A stretch of 55,134 nucleotides of DNA from Streptomyces griseus (GTDB taxonomy: Bacteria; Actinomycetota; Actinomycetes; Streptomycetales; Streptomycetaceae). Below are positions 17,703 to 28,603 of this stretch, in pieces. Each line of letters opens with the position of its first letter. Within the stretch, counting starts at the first letter, position 1. Both the position numbers and the translations under genes were made by a program. Location: positions 1 through 55,134 of the forward strand of contig MUNB01000037.1 of NCBI GenBank assembly GCA_002154345.1. Reading direction: 5' to 3'. The notes below the pieces were generated by a model, which did no database searches, was not told where the DNA came from, and saw only the letters and a list, made by a program, of their open reading frames with translations.

Positions 17703-18767
17703 ATGACTCAGTCACCCACACAGCCGCAGGCGCGTGCCCAGATCAGGATCCCGGCCGCACACCCCATGGTGATGCTCCTCGGATCGGGCGACTCGCTGTT
17801 GCGCGTGATCGAAGAGGCCTTCCCGGCGGCCGACATCCATGTCCGGGGCAACGAGATCAGTGCCACGGGCGAGGCCGCCGACGTCGCTCTCATCCAACGC
17901 CTGTTCGACGAGATGATGCTCGTGCTCCGCACCGGAGCGCCGATGACGGAGGACGCAGTGGAACGGTCGATCGCCATGCTCAGGGCGGCCGGCAACGGAC
18001 AGGGAGAGCCGCAGGGCGAGACGCCCGCCGAGGTGCTCACGCAGAACATCCTCTCCAGCCGCGGCCGCACCATCCGCCCCAAGACGCTCAACCAGAAGCG
18101 GTACGTGGACGCGATCGACGAGCACACGATCGTGTTCGGCATCGGTCCCGCGGGTACGGGCAAGACCTACCTCGCCATGGCCAAGGCGGTCCAGGCGCTC
18201 CAGTCCAAGCAGGTCAGCCGGATCATCCTGACCCGGCCGGCGGTCGAGGCGGGGGAGCGGCTCGGCTTCCTGCCGGGCACCCTGTTCGACAAGATCGACC
18301 CGTATCTGCGTCCGCTCTACGACGCCCTGCACGACATGCTCGACCCCGACTCGATCCCGCGGCTGATGGCGGCGGGCACGATCGAGGTCGCGCCGCTGGC
18401 GTACATGCGCGGCAGGACCCTGAACGACGCGTTCATCATCCTCGACGAGGCGCAGAACACCAGCGCCGAGCAGATGAAGATGTTCCTCACCCGCCTCGGC
18501 TTCGACTCCAAGATCGTCATCACCGGTGACATCACCCAGGTCGACCTGCCGAGCGGTACCAAGAGCGGGCTGCGGCAGGTCCAGGAGATCCTGGAGGGCC
18601 TGGACGACGTGCACTTCTCGCGCCTCACCTCCCAGGATGTCGTCCGGCACAAGCTCGTCGGCCGTATCGTCGACGCGTACGAGAAGTACGACAGCCGAAA
18701 CGGTCAGCAGGACGGTCGGGCGGAAGACCGCCAGGACGGCCGACGCGACCGTCGAAAAGGGAAGTAG
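17703..18767 (+). CDS. phoH: PhoH family ATPase
   Basis: 354 residues. An N-terminal KH-like region (MVMLLGSGDSLLRVIEEAFPAADIHVRGNEI) precedes the RecA-like PhoH domain, with Walker A GPAGTGKT, ILTRPAVEAGERLGFLPG, Walker B AFIILDEAQNT and ITGDITQVDLP. The C-terminus is a basic, disordered tail (NGQQDGRAEDRQDGRRD). PhoH/YbeZ proteins work with YbeY in rRNA processing, and ybeY follows 12 bases later. ATG 17703 follows a GGGAGG about 30 bases upstream, so the ribosome binding site is not obvious; a longer leader is possible. Confidence 0.95.
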   Translation: MTQSPTQPQARAQIRIPAAHPMVMLLGSGDSLLRVIEEAFPAADIHVRGNEISATGEAADVALIQRLFDEMMLVLRTGAPMTEDAVERSIAMLRAAGNGQGEPQGETPAEVLTQNILSSRGRTIRPKTLNQKRYVDAIDEHTIVFGIGPAGTGKTYLAMAKAVQALQSKQVSRIILTRPAVEAGERLGFLPGTLFDKIDPYLRPLYDALHDMLDPDSIPRLMAAGTIEVAPLAYMRGRTLNDAFIILDEAQNTSAEQMKMFLTRLGFDSKIVITGDITQVDLPSGTKSGLRQVQEILEGLDDVHFSRLTSQDVVRHKLVGRIVDAYEKYDSRNGQQDGRAEDRQDGRRDRRKGK

Positions 18768-18779
18768 TCGCAGCGCACC

Positions 18780-19277
18780 ATGTCGATCGACGTCAACAAC
18801 GAGTCCGGAACCGAGGTCGACGAGCAGGCGATCCTCGACATCGCCCGCTACGCACTGGCCCGGATGCGGATCCACCCGCTGTCCGAGCTCTCGGTGATCG
18901 TGGTGGACACCGACGCCATGGAGCAGCTGCACATCCAGTGGATGGACCTTCCCGGTCCGACCGATGTCATGTCCTTCCCGATGGACGAGCTGCGTCCGCC
19001 GGCCAAGGACGACGAGGAGCCCCCGCAGGGGCTCCTCGGTGACATCGTGCTCTGTCCGGAGGTCGCGAAGAAGCAGGGCGAAGAGGCGCCGACGCAGCAC
19101 TCCATGGACGAGGAGCTCCAGCTCCTGACCGTCCACGGAGTGCTGCACCTGCTGGGGTACGACCACGAGGAGCCGGACGAGAAGGCCGAGATGTTCGGTC
19201 TCCAGGCCGCCATCGTGGACGGCTGGCGCGGGGAGCACGGGCTCACCGGCGCGTCCCCGGCCCCCACCGTCTCGTGA
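18780..19277 (+). CDS. ybeY: Endoribonuclease YbeY
   Basis: 165 residues. The zinc motif [11 protein letters not shown] (H-x3-H-x5-H) is complete. The N-terminus has [34 protein letters not shown], with [13 protein letters not shown] before the metal site, all standard. YbeY is a metal-dependent RNase for 16S rRNA 3' end maturation and ribosome quality control. The stop overlaps the next gene's GTG by four bases (GTGA), so translation is coupled. Confidence 0.96.
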   Translation: MSIDVNNESGTEVDEQAILDIARYALARMRIHPLSELSVIVVDTDAMEQLHIQWMDLPGPTDVMSFPMDELRPPAKDDEEPPQGLLGDIVLCPEVAKKQGEEAPTQHSMDEELQLLTVHGVLHLLGYDHEEPDEKAEMFGLQAAIVDGWRGEHGLTGASPAPTVS

Positions 19278-20572
19278 GCGCGCCCTTGATCGTCGGCGCG
19301 GTTCTGCTGGTCATGGTCGGCTGGCTGGCCGCCTGCGCCGAGGCCGGCATCGCCCGCACCTCCAGCTTCCGGGCGGACGAGGCGGTCCGGTCCGGCCGGC
19401 GCGGCAGCGCCAAGCTCGCGCAGATCGCCGCCGACCCGACCCGCTATCTCAACGTCGCCCTGCTGGTGCGGGTCGCCTGCGAGATGTCGGCCGGAGTCCT
19501 CGTCACGTACGCCTGCCTCCAGGAGTTTCCCGAGACCTGGGAGGCGCTGGCCGTCGCGATGGGCGTGATGGTCCTCGTCTCCTACGTCGCCATCGGCGTG
19601 TCCCCGCGCACCATCGGCCGCCAGCACCCGCTGAACACGGCCACGGCGTCGGCGTACGTGCTGCTGCCGCTGGCCCGGATCATGGGGCCGATCCCGCAGC
19701 TGCTGATCCTCGTCGGCAACGCGCTGACCCCGGGCAAGGGGTTCCGCAAGGGCCCGTTCGCCAGCGAGGCCGAGCTGCGCGCCATGGTCGACCTCGCCGA
19801 GGCGGAATCGCTCATCGAGGACGACGAGCGCCGCATGGTGCACTCCGTCTTCGAGCTGGGCGACACCCTGGTCCGCGAGGTCATGGTGCCGCGCACCGAC
19901 CTCGTCTCCATCGAGCGCTACAAGACGATCCGCCAGGCCCTCACGCTCGCCCTGCGTTCCGGCTTCTCCCGGATCCCGGTCACCGGCGAGAACGAGGACG
20001 ACGTCGTCGGGATCGTCTATCTCAAGGACCTGGTCCGCAAGACGCACATCAACCGCGAGTCCGAGGCCGACCCGGTCTCCACCGCGATGCGCCCGGCCGC
20101 CTTCGTCCCCGACACCAAGAACGCCGGTGACCTGCTGCGCGAGATGCAGCAGGACCGCAGCCACGTCGCGGTCGTCATCGACGAGTACGGCGGCACCGCG
20201 GGCATCGTCACCATCGAGGACATCCTGGAGGAGATCGTCGGCGAGATCACCGACGAGTACGACCGGGAACTGCCGCCCGTCCAGGAGCTGGAGAACGGCT
20301 GCTACCGGGTCACCGCCCGGCTCGACATCGGAGACCTCGGCGACCTCTTCGACCTCGACGAGTACGACGACGAGGACGTGGAGACCGTCGGCGGTCTGCT
20401 CGCCAAGGCGCTCGGCCGGGTGCCGATCGCCGGCGCATCGGCCACGGTCGAGCTGCCCGACGGCCGCAGGCTCCGCCTTACCGCCGAGTCCCCGGCCGGC
20501 CGCCGGAACAAGATCGTCACGGTGCTCGTGGAGCCGGAGCACCAGGAGACCGAGGAGAAGGAAGCGGTATGA
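19274..20572 (+). CDS. CNNM/CorC-type membrane protein with CBS pair
   Basis: 432 residues, hemolysin C/CorC-type. DUF21 membrane helices occupy about 1-150. An acidic link ([41 protein letters not shown]) leads to two CBS domains ([23 protein letters not shown], and [28 protein letters not shown]). The CorC_HlyC domain is at the C-terminus. Relatives transport magnesium or cobalt or act in ion homeostasis. GTG start overlaps ybeY and its stop overlaps mmcQ, giving a four-gene coupled operon with phoH. Confidence 0.93.
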   Translation: MSAPLIVGAVLLVMVGWLAACAEAGIARTSSFRADEAVRSGRRGSAKLAQIAADPTRYLNVALLVRVACEMSAGVLVTYACLQEFPETWEALAVAMGVMVLVSYVAIGVSPRTIGRQHPLNTATASAYVLLPLARIMGPIPQLLILVGNALTPGKGFRKGPFASEAELRAMVDLAEAESLIEDDERRMVHSVFELGDTLVREVMVPRTDLVSIERYKTIRQALTLALRSGFSRIPVTGENEDDVVGIVYLKDLVRKTHINRESEADPVSTAMRPAAFVPDTKNAGDLLREMQQDRSHVAVVIDEYGGTAGIVTIEDILEEIVGEITDEYDRELPPVQELENGCYRVTARLDIGDLGDLFDLDEYDDEDVETVGGLLAKALGRVPIAGASATVELPDGRRLRLTAESPAGRRNKIVTVLVEPEHQETEEKEAV

Positions 20573-20922
20573 CCCCGGAGCGGCTGCGGGCCTTCTGCCT
20601 GGAGTTCAACGCGAGCGTGGAGGAGTTCCCGTTCGGCCCGGAGACCTCCGTGTTCAAGGTGCTCGGCAAGCTGTTCGCCCTCACCGCGCTGGACGGACGG
20701 CCGCTCACGGTCAACCTCAAGTGCGATCCCGACGAGGCGATCCGGCTGCGCGGGACGCACCCCGCGATCGTGCCCGGCTGGCACATGAACAAGCGCCACT
20801 GGAACACGGTCACCGTCTCCGGCGTCCCCGACCGGCTGCTGCGCGAAATGATCGAGGACTCCTACGACCTGGTGGTCGCCGGCCTCCCGAAGGCGGAGCG
20901 GCTGCGCCTGGACCGGCCGTAG
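20569..20922 (+). CDS. MmcQ/YjbR family protein
   Basis: 117 residues, the usual family size. Characteristic sequence includes RAFCLEFNASVEEFPFGPETSVFKVLGKLFAL, VNLKCDPDEAIRLRGTHPAIVPGWHMNKRHWNTV and the C-terminal SYDLVVAGLPKAERLRL. The fold resembles CyaY-like DNA-binding proteins; its function is unproven. ATG overlaps the previous stop (ATGA). It ends the phoH operon, with a strong hairpin after it. Confidence 0.92.
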   Translation: MTPERLRAFCLEFNASVEEFPFGPETSVFKVLGKLFALTALDGRPLTVNLKCDPDEAIRLRGTHPAIVPGWHMNKRHWNTVTVSGVPDRLLREMIEDSYDLVVAGLPKAERLRLDRP

Positions 20923-20935
20923 GACGCGCACGCGA

Positions 20936-20971
20936 ACGGGCCCGCTCCTCCCCCGTGGGGAGCGGGCCCGT
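20936..20971 (+). terminator. Terminator hairpin after mmcQ-type gene
   Basis: A 13-bp perfect stem (ACGGGCCCGCTCC and its complement) around a C-rich 10-base loop. It lies between convergent genes, so it may serve both strands. Confidence 0.8.
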
Positions 20972-20990
20972 CCTCGTACCGGCCGGGTGA

Positions 20991-22406
20991 TCAGCTGCGC
21001 CGCAGCCCGGCCGCCACCGCCGCGCCCGCCGCCAGCAGGACCGCCCCGGCGACCGCCACCACCGTGCGTACGCCGTCGAACAGCGTGTCCTGCGTCGTGG
21101 CCAGCACCCCGAGCAGCGGGATGCCGACGGTCAGGCCCACCTGCTGGGTCGTGGTGACCAGACCCGTGGCCAGGCCCTGCTGCTCGTTCGGGATGCCGGA
21201 GGTCACGGTCAGTCCGTACGCGATGATCGCGCCCAGGTGGCACATGCTCGCCAACGACACCGCCGCCGTGGCCAGCCACACGCCCGACTCCGTGCCCAGG
21301 CCCAGCAGCGCGCCGACGAACAGACCCTGGCCGAGCAGCGACAGCGCCAGGGTGCGGCGTGCGCCGATCCGGCCGATCACCTTCGGCGCGTACATTCCGG
21401 CCACCACCGACAGCACGCCCTGCACACCGAAGACCAGCCCGGTGGCGAACGGCGAGAGATCCAGGACCTCCTGGAGGTACAGGGTCAGCACGAAGACGAC
21501 CGTGCTCATCATCGAGAAGGTCAGCAGACCGCCGAGGTTGCCGAACGCCACCGTCCGCCGCCGCAGCATCGGCAGCGACACCAGCGGGGCCGCCGAGCGG
21601 GACTCCACCACGACGAACGCGGCGAGCAGAGTGACCCCGAGGACCAGCGTGACCAGCACGTCCGCGCCGCCGAAGCCGCGCTCCGCCGCCGTCGACAGCG
21701 CGTAGATCAGCGCCAGCAGACCGCCGGTGACGCTCACCGCGCCCGGTACGTCCAGCCGGGGCCGGTCCGTCGTGCGCGACTCCTCCAGCACCTTCGGGGC
21801 CGGTACCAGCACCACGGCCGAGGCCAGTGCCAGCAGCCCCATCGTGGAGCGCCAGCCCAGCGTGTCCGTCAGGACGCCGCCCGCGACCATGCCCACCGTG
21901 AAGCCGAGCGACAGCAGCGTCCCGCTGATCCCGAGCGCCCGGTCACGCAGCGGCCCCTCCGGGAACGTGGTGGTCAGCAGGGACATCCCGGTCGGCACGA
22001 TGACCGCGGCGCCCAGCCCCTGGAGCGCCCGCCCGGCGAGGAAGGAGGCCGGGTCCCAGGCCAGCGTCGCCAGCAGGGACGAGCCGCCGAAGACGGTGAG
22101 CCCGGCGAGGAACAGCCGGCGCCGCCCGTACAGATCGGCGATCCGCCCGAACAGCAGCAGGAAGCCCCCCGACGGCAGCGCGAACGCGGTGATGGCCCAC
22201 TGGAGGCCCGTGGTGCTCAGCCCCAGGTCCTTGCCGAGCACGGGCAGCGCCACGTTCAGCACGGAGAAGTCGAGGGCCACCATGAACTGGGCGGCACACA
22301 GCACGAAGAGGACCAGCCGGGCCCGGCCGGAGAGCCGGGGCGGCACGGAAGCCACGGGGGGAGAAGCAGCGGGAGCAGTGGAGGTGGAAGGGGATTCGAT
22401 CGCCAT
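20991..22406 (-). CDS. MFS drug-type transporter (14-helix, DHA2-like)
   Basis: 471 residues, with about 14 membrane segments. The N-terminus has VALDFSVLNVALPVLGKDLGLS and the MFS loop GRIADLYGRRRLF. Motif C-like GISGTLLSLGFTVGMVAGG and LGWRSTMG follow. This arrangement is typical of the actinorhodin/quinolone-type exporters of the DHA2 group. The cytoplasmic Ser/Pro/Ala-rich N-terminus is unstructured. ATG at 22406 or 22415 is equally possible. The adjacent divergent helix-turn-helix gene is the likely regulator. Confidence 0.88.
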   Translation of the reverse strand: MAIESPSTSTAPAASPPVASVPPRLSGRARLVLFVLCAAQFMVALDFSVLNVALPVLGKDLGLSTTGLQWAITAFALPSGGFLLLFGRIADLYGRRRLFLAGLTVFGGSSLLATLAWDPASFLAGRALQGLGAAVIVPTGMSLLTTTFPEGPLRDRALGISGTLLSLGFTVGMVAGGVLTDTLGWRSTMGLLALASAVVLVPAPKVLEESRTTDRPRLDVPGAVSVTGGLLALIYALSTAAERGFGGADVLVTLVLGVTLLAAFVVVESRSAAPLVSLPMLRRRTVAFGNLGGLLTFSMMSTVVFVLTLYLQEVLDLSPFATGLVFGVQGVLSVVAGMYAPKVIGRIGARRTLALSLLGQGLFVGALLGLGTESGVWLATAAVSLASMCHLGAIIAYGLTVTSGIPNEQQGLATGLVTTTQQVGLTVGIPLLGVLATTQDTLFDGVRTVVAVAGAVLLAAGAAVAAGLRRS

Positions 22407-22506
22407 GCGGTCCACCCTGCGGCGGCCGGAATAACCGTGGGGAGCGGGAACTTATCCTGTTGCCCGCACCACCAGGCAGGCGCACGCACGGACACAGGGG
22501 GAGTAC

Positions 22507-23403
22507 GTGGCCGCACCGGCCCGGCAGGCGACGGACGACACGAAGGCGCACCGCCTCGCCGAACTGCGCGAGTTCCTGATGAGCCGCCGGGCCCGCGTCA
22601 CCCCGGCCGAGGCGGGCCTGCCGGACGGCGGCGCCCGTCGCCGCACCCCGGGCCTGCGCCGCGAGGAGGTGGCGGTCCTCGCCGGGGTCGGCATCTCCTG
22701 GTACCAGTGGCTGGAGCAGGGCCGCGACATCACCGTCTCCCCGCAGGTGCTGGACTCCGTCGCCCGCGTGCTGCGGCTCAGGAGCGCCGAGCGCCGCCAT
22801 CTGTACGTGCTGGCCGGGCTGAACCCGCCGCCGGCCGAGGTCGATCCGGCCGACGCCGACATGTGCGAGGGGCTGACCCGGCTCATCGACGCCTGGATGC
22901 CGTATCCGGCCCACATCATGGACCGGTACTGGAACACCGTCCTTTACAACGACGCGGCCGCCGCGGTGCTCGGCATGCGCCCCGGGATCCCGCAGAACTG
23001 CCTGGTCGCCTTCTTCACCGACCCCGTCTACCGCGCGCGGACCGGGGAGAGCTGGGCGGCGCTCGCCCCGCGGGTGGTGGCCCAGTTCCGGGCGGCCTGC
23101 TCGGAGTGTCCGGACGACGACGGCTTCCGGGCCGTCGTGGAGGAGCTGAAGGCGGTCAGCGCGCTCTTCGCCGAACTGTGGGAGCGGCGCGACATCGCCC
23201 CCGCCGGGCAGAACCGCAAGGAGGTCGAGCACCCGCTCGTCGGCCGGCTGGTCCTGGAGGCCACCCAGCTGCGGGTGCCGGCCCGGCCGGACCTGGCGAT
23301 CGTGCTGCACACCCCGCTGCCCGGCACCGGCTGCGAGGCCAGGCTCCAGTGGCTCGCCTCGCCCGAGGGCCGGCGCGGCTCGATGTACCCGGTGCCGGGG
23401 TGA
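22507..23403 (+). CDS. XRE regulator with MmyB-like ligand domain
   Basis: 298 residues, GTG start. The N-terminal helix-turn-helix contains RTPGLRREEVAVLAGVGISWYQWLEQGRD and VSPQVLDSVARVLRL. The C-terminal PAS-like MmyB domain has the marker HIMDRYWNTVLYNDAAAAVLG and LVAFFTDPVYR. It is divergent from the MFS exporter, 100 bases apart, and probably represses it until a ligand binds. Confidence 0.88.
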   Translation: MAAPARQATDDTKAHRLAELREFLMSRRARVTPAEAGLPDGGARRRTPGLRREEVAVLAGVGISWYQWLEQGRDITVSPQVLDSVARVLRLRSAERRHLYVLAGLNPPPAEVDPADADMCEGLTRLIDAWMPYPAHIMDRYWNTVLYNDAAAAVLGMRPGIPQNCLVAFFTDPVYRARTGESWAALAPRVVAQFRAACSECPDDDGFRAVVEELKAVSALFAELWERRDIAPAGQNRKEVEHPLVGRLVLEATQLRVPARPDLAIVLHTPLPGTGCEARLQWLASPEGRRGSMYPVPG

Positions 23404-23444
23404 CCCGCTCGGCCGGCCCGCCGCCCGCTTCGTATGCTCGTGCC

Positions 23445-23807
23445 ATGACCGACACCACCGACACCGCCGGCCTCGACGCCGAGGACCGCAAGATCGTCAC
23501 CCTGGCGCGCAGCGCCCGCGCCCGCAACGGTGTGCCCGAGGGCGCGGCCGTACGCGACGAGACCGGACGTACGTATGTCGCGGGCACGGTGGCGCTGGAG
23601 TCGCTGAAGCTCAGCGCGTTGCAGACCGCCGTCGCCATGGCGGTGGCCAGCGGCGCCACCTCGCTGGAGGCGGCAGCGGTCGTCTCCGCCGCCGAGACGC
23701 CCTCCGACGACGACCGCGCCGCGGTGCGGGACCTCGGCGGACCGGACACCCCGGTGCTGCTCGCGGCCCCGGACGGCACGCTGCGCGTACGCGTCACGGC
23801 CGGCTGA
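23445..23807 (+). CDS. Cytidine-deaminase-like protein without metal site
   Basis: 120 residues with the length and strand pattern of cytidine deaminases (AAVRDETGRTYVAGTVALESLKLSALQTAVAMAVASG). It is usually annotated as a deaminase next to era. However, the sequence contains no Cys and no His at all. The C/HAE helix is replaced by LSALQTAVA and the PCxxC loop by TPSDDDRAA, so it cannot bind catalytic zinc. It may be a regulatory or structural paralogue. TATGCT ends six bases before the ATG, suggesting a leaderless mRNA. It lies just upstream of era. Confidence 0.75.
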   Translation: MTDTTDTAGLDAEDRKIVTLARSARARNGVPEGAAVRDETGRTYVAGTVALESLKLSALQTAVAMAVASGATSLEAAAVVSAAETPSDDDRAAVRDLGGPDTPVLLAAPDGTLRVRVTAG

Positions 23808-23901
23808 ACGACCGCTCCGGCGGCCGTTCGGCCCGGCCCTCCGGCGCGTCCCGGCGTACCGCTGTACGAGAGCGCCGCCGGGATCGGGGAGAATGGTCGC
23901 C

Positions 23902-24867
23902 ATGAGCGCTCGACCGAACCAAGAATCCGCTGCCCCGCAGGCGGAGACCACCTCCCCCCACCGGGCAGGCTTCGCCTGCTTCGTGGGCCGCCCCAACGCC
24001 GGCAAGTCCACCCTCACGAACGCTCTCGTCGGTCAGAAGGTGGCGATCACCTCCAACCGCCCCCAGACCACCCGGCACACGGTGCGCGGCATCGTGCACC
24101 GTGACGACGCGCAGCTGATCCTGGTCGACACCCCCGGGCTCCACAAGCCGCGCACGCTGCTGGGCGAGCGGCTCAACGACGTCGTGCGGACGACCTGGGC
24201 CGAGGTCGACGTGATCGGCTTCTGCCTGCCCGCCGACCAGAAGCTCGGCCCCGGCGACAAGTACATCGTCAAGGAGCTCGCGGGGATCAGGAAGACCCCC
24301 AAGATCGCCATCATCACCAAGACCGACCTGGTCGAGTCCAAGGCGCTGGCCGAACAGCTCCTCGCCGTCTCCGCGCTCGCCGACGAGCTGGGCTTCGAGT
24401 GGGCCGAGATCATCCCGGTCTCGGCGGTCAAGGACCAGCAGGTGGGCCTGCTCGCCGATCTCATCGCGCCGCTGCTCCCGGTGAGCCCGCCGCTCTACCC
24501 GGAGGGCGACCTCACCGACGAGCCGGAGATGGTCATGGTCGCGGAGCTGATCCGCGAGGCCGCGCTGGAAGGCGTACGCGACGAGCTGCCGCACTCCATC
24601 GCGGTCGTCGTCGAGGAGATGCTGCCCCGCGAGAACCGTCCGGCGGACAAGCCGCTGCTGGACATCCACGCCAACGTCTACATCGAGCGCCCCAGCCAGA
24701 AGGGCATCATCATCGGCCCGAAGGGCCAGCGGCTGAAGGACGTCGGCACCAAGTCCCGCAAGCACATCGAGGCGCTGCTCGGCACGCCGGTCTTCCTGGA
24801 CCTGCATGTGAAGGTCGCCAAGGACTGGCAGCGGGACCCGAAGCAGCTGCGCAAGCTCGGGTTCTGA
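23902..24867 (+). CDS. era: GTPase Era
   Basis: 321 residues. G1 GRPNAGKS, G2 region TSNRPQTTRHTVRG, G3 DTPGLHK, G4 TKTD and G5 VSAVK are all present, followed by the KH domain (ERPSQKGIIIGPKGQRLKDVG). The short C-terminus ends LGTPVFLDLHVKVAKDWQRDPKQLRKLGF. Era binds the 3' end of 16S rRNA during 30S assembly. ATG 23902 is preferred over 23893: GGGGAG lies 10 bases upstream and GAGAAT 7 bases upstream, so either a leadered or leaderless mRNA could use it. Confidence 0.97.
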   Translation: MSARPNQESAAPQAETTSPHRAGFACFVGRPNAGKSTLTNALVGQKVAITSNRPQTTRHTVRGIVHRDDAQLILVDTPGLHKPRTLLGERLNDVVRTTWAEVDVIGFCLPADQKLGPGDKYIVKELAGIRKTPKIAIITKTDLVESKALAEQLLAVSALADELGFEWAEIIPVSAVKDQQVGLLADLIAPLLPVSPPLYPEGDLTDEPEMVMVAELIREAALEGVRDELPHSIAVVVEEMLPRENRPADKPLLDIHANVYIERPSQKGIIIGPKGQRLKDVGTKSRKHIEALLGTPVFLDLHVKVAKDWQRDPKQLRKLGF

Positions 24868-24891
24868 GGCGCCTGGCAGCAGGGGCCGATC

Positions 24892-25158
24892 TCACGCGCC
24901 CTCCTTGAGGACGCGTGAGATCAGCGTGCGCTGCGCCCCGGTCAGATCGGGGTCAGCGCAGTACACGGTGCGGCCGTCGACCGTGATCGCGTACCGGAAG
25001 CCGTCCGGCACCCCGGCCGGCGGGGCGTCCCGCGCCGCGCCGAGCACGTCCTTCACGAGCGCCTGCCACTCGGCGGCGTCCGCCCGGCCCTCGGTGTCGA
25101 CCTCATGGCGGCGGGCGATGCCGGCGAAGCCGCCGGTCCGGCTGACCTGAATACGCAT
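24892..25158 (-). CDS. Emfourin-type M4 protease inhibitor
   Basis: 88 residues. The start MRIQVSRTGGFAGIARRHEVDTE and the middle FRYAITVDGRTVYCADPDLTG match the protealysin-inhibitor emfourin family as I recall it. In Serratia, emfourin inhibits the protealysin encoded beside it. Here it lies 58 bases downstream of an M4 protease, same strand. ATG 25158 follows AGGA; the frame extends to 25194 without better evidence. Expected to bind the protease active-site cleft. Confidence 0.8.
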   Translation of the reverse strand: MRIQVSRTGGFAGIARRHEVDTEGRADAAEWQALVKDVLGAARDAPPAGVPDGFRYAITVDGRTVYCADPDLTGAQRTLISRVLKEGA

Positions 25159-25216
25159 GGGGTCCTGTCTATCGGGGGCCGTGACCGCACTCAACCCCGC
25201 CTCCTCGGCGGCCGGT

Positions 25217-26293
25217 TCACGCCCGGGTCGGAACGCCCACCTCCGACCACGCCTTGAGAACCGCCTCCCGCTCGTCGCCCTCGCCGAAGCGGTCGCCCGC
25301 CGCCGCGACCGTCAGCCGGGCGAACTCCGCGAAGTCCGCGTTGGCCGTCAGCTCGCCGCCGGTCAGCACGTCGAACCAGATCTGCCCGGCGCGCTCCCAG
25401 GAGTTGCCGCCCAGCGCGGTGGCCAGGAGGTAGAACGCGCGGTTGGGGATGCCGGAGTTGAGGTGGACCCCGCCGTTGTCCTCCTCCGTCTCGATGTAGT
25501 CGTCCATGGAGGCCGGCTGCGGGTCCTTGCCGAGGACGTCGTCGTCGTACGCCGTGCCCGGGGCCTTCATCGAGCGCAGCGCCTCGCCGCTGACCCGGGG
25601 CGCCAGCAGCCCGGCCCCGATCAGCCAGTCGGCCTGCTCGGCGCTCTGGCCCAGCGAGTACTGCTTGACCAGCGAGCCGATGACGTCGGACACGGACTCG
25701 TTGAGCGCGCCGGACTGGCCCTCGTAGCGCAGGTTGGCGGTGTACTGCGTCAGGCCGTGGGCCAGCTCGTGGGCGATCACGTCGACCGCGACGGTGAAGT
25801 CGAGGAAGATCTCGCCGTCGCCGTCCCCGAAGACCATCTGCTCGCCGTCGAAGAACGCGTTGTTGTACTCCTCGCCGTAGTGCACGGAGCCGATCAGCGG
25901 CAGGCCCCTGCCGTCGATCGAGCTGCGCCCGTACGCCGAGAGCAGCAGTTCGAAGGTGGCGCCGAGGCCGGCGTACGCGCGGTTGACGCTGGCGTCCGAC
26001 GTGGGCTTGTCGCCCTCGTCGCGGACCTTGGCGCCGGGCAGCGTGGTGCCGTTCCCGCAGTCGTACAGGGTGCGGTGGGGCTTGGTCGGCACCGCACCCG
26101 CGGTCGGTGCGGCCGGGGCGGCGGCGAGCGCCGTCATCCGGCGGCGGTTGCGGCGCAGGCCGTCCGCCTCCAGGGTGCGGCGGGCCGGGTCCGCGAGCCG
26201 GGCGTCGGCGGACCGGGACAGGTGATCGAGGACGTGGGGCGGAACGATGGTGCAGAAGACGGGGTGGAGCTCGCCGTCGGTTCGAAGGTGCAT
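25217..26293 (-). CDS. Protealysin-like M4 metallopeptidase
   Basis: 358 residues. The N-terminal propeptide has HPVFCTIVPPHVL, the PPL-type motif of protealysin precursors, and no Sec signal is obvious. The catalytic domain has HELAH (His175, Glu176, His179), third zinc ligand in ALNESVSD (Glu199), and the active-site HLNSGIPN. Precursors of this group lack the long thermolysin propeptide and may act inside cells or leave without a classical signal. ATG 26293 fits the PPL motif; the frame is open to 26368. The emfourin-like gene follows. Confidence 0.9.
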   Translation of the reverse strand: MHLRTDGELHPVFCTIVPPHVLDHLSRSADARLADPARRTLEADGLRRNRRRMTALAAAPAAPTAGAVPTKPHRTLYDCGNGTTLPGAKVRDEGDKPTSDASVNRAYAGLGATFELLLSAYGRSSIDGRGLPLIGSVHYGEEYNNAFFDGEQMVFGDGDGEIFLDFTVAVDVIAHELAHGLTQYTANLRYEGQSGALNESVSDVIGSLVKQYSLGQSAEQADWLIGAGLLAPRVSGEALRSMKAPGTAYDDDVLGKDPQPASMDDYIETEEDNGGVHLNSGIPNRAFYLLATALGGNSWERAGQIWFDVLTGGELTANADFAEFARLTVAAAGDRFGEGDEREAVLKAWSEVGVPTRA

Positions 26294-26450
26294 ACACCGA
26301 CTGTGGCACTCCGTCACCGTCCTGTCACTGGTTGCGACGATGATTGACGAAATGGAGTGATGAGTCACTGTTTACCCGTCATCGATGTCCGGTCCCGCAT
26401 ACTGATACGGACCGACACCACGGGCCACACTCGGTTACGCTCGTCGCATC

Positions 26451-26498
26451 ATGCGTTTCGGGCTGCTTCTCCTTAGCTGCCGCGGCGAGGGCCTGTAG
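26451..26498 (+). CDS. leuL: leuA leader peptide
   Basis: ATG to TAG encodes MRFGLLLLSCRGEGL, 15 residues with four Leu codons in a row (CTG CTT CTC CTT, two of them the rare CTT). It ends 84 bases before leuA. Such leaders regulate leuA by leucyl-tRNA supply and are known in Streptomyces. The segments GGCCGAC (26504-26510) and GTCGGCC (26546-26552) could pair in the leader RNA. Confidence 0.85.
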   Translation: MRFGLLLLSCRGEGL

Positions 26499-26504
26499 TC
26501 GTAG

Positions 26505-28379
<1,875 letters not shown>

Positions 28380-28456
28380 CCCGTCCGGGGCCCCGGGGAT
28401 CTCCGCGTCCGCCCCTTCGTACGGACGTCCGGTTCGCCCCCGTACCACCGCATTGA

Positions 28457-28493
28457 CGAACCCCGACCGCCCGCTCCGGGTGGTCGGGGTTCG
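28457..28493 (+). terminator. Terminator hairpin after leuA
   Basis: CGAACCCCGACC pairs perfectly with its complement at 28482-28493, with further pairing possible inside the 13-base loop. It lies 77 bases after the leuA stop. Confidence 0.8.
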
Positions 28494-28525
28494 GCCATAT
28501 CCGAGGGTTGTGACGTCCCAGAGGC

Positions 28526-28554
28526 TGACGTCACATCACGCATGTGGCTAACAT
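28526..28554 (+). promoter_or_regulatory. Promoter of the TerB-like gene
   Basis: TGACGT at 28526-28531 and TAACAT at 28549-28554 form a 17-base-spaced vegetative-type promoter. The -35 is part of TGACGTCA, an 8-base palindrome, and TGACGTC recurs at 28511-28517, suggesting a regulator could bind there. Confidence 0.55.
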
Positions 28555-28603
28555 CACGTCCAACACACGGCAATGTTGCCGGAGCGTTACGGAGGTGTGC
28601 GAC

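Noticed and set aside
23445..23807. Active cytidine deaminase
   Set aside because: The protein has no Cys or His, so it lacks every zinc ligand.
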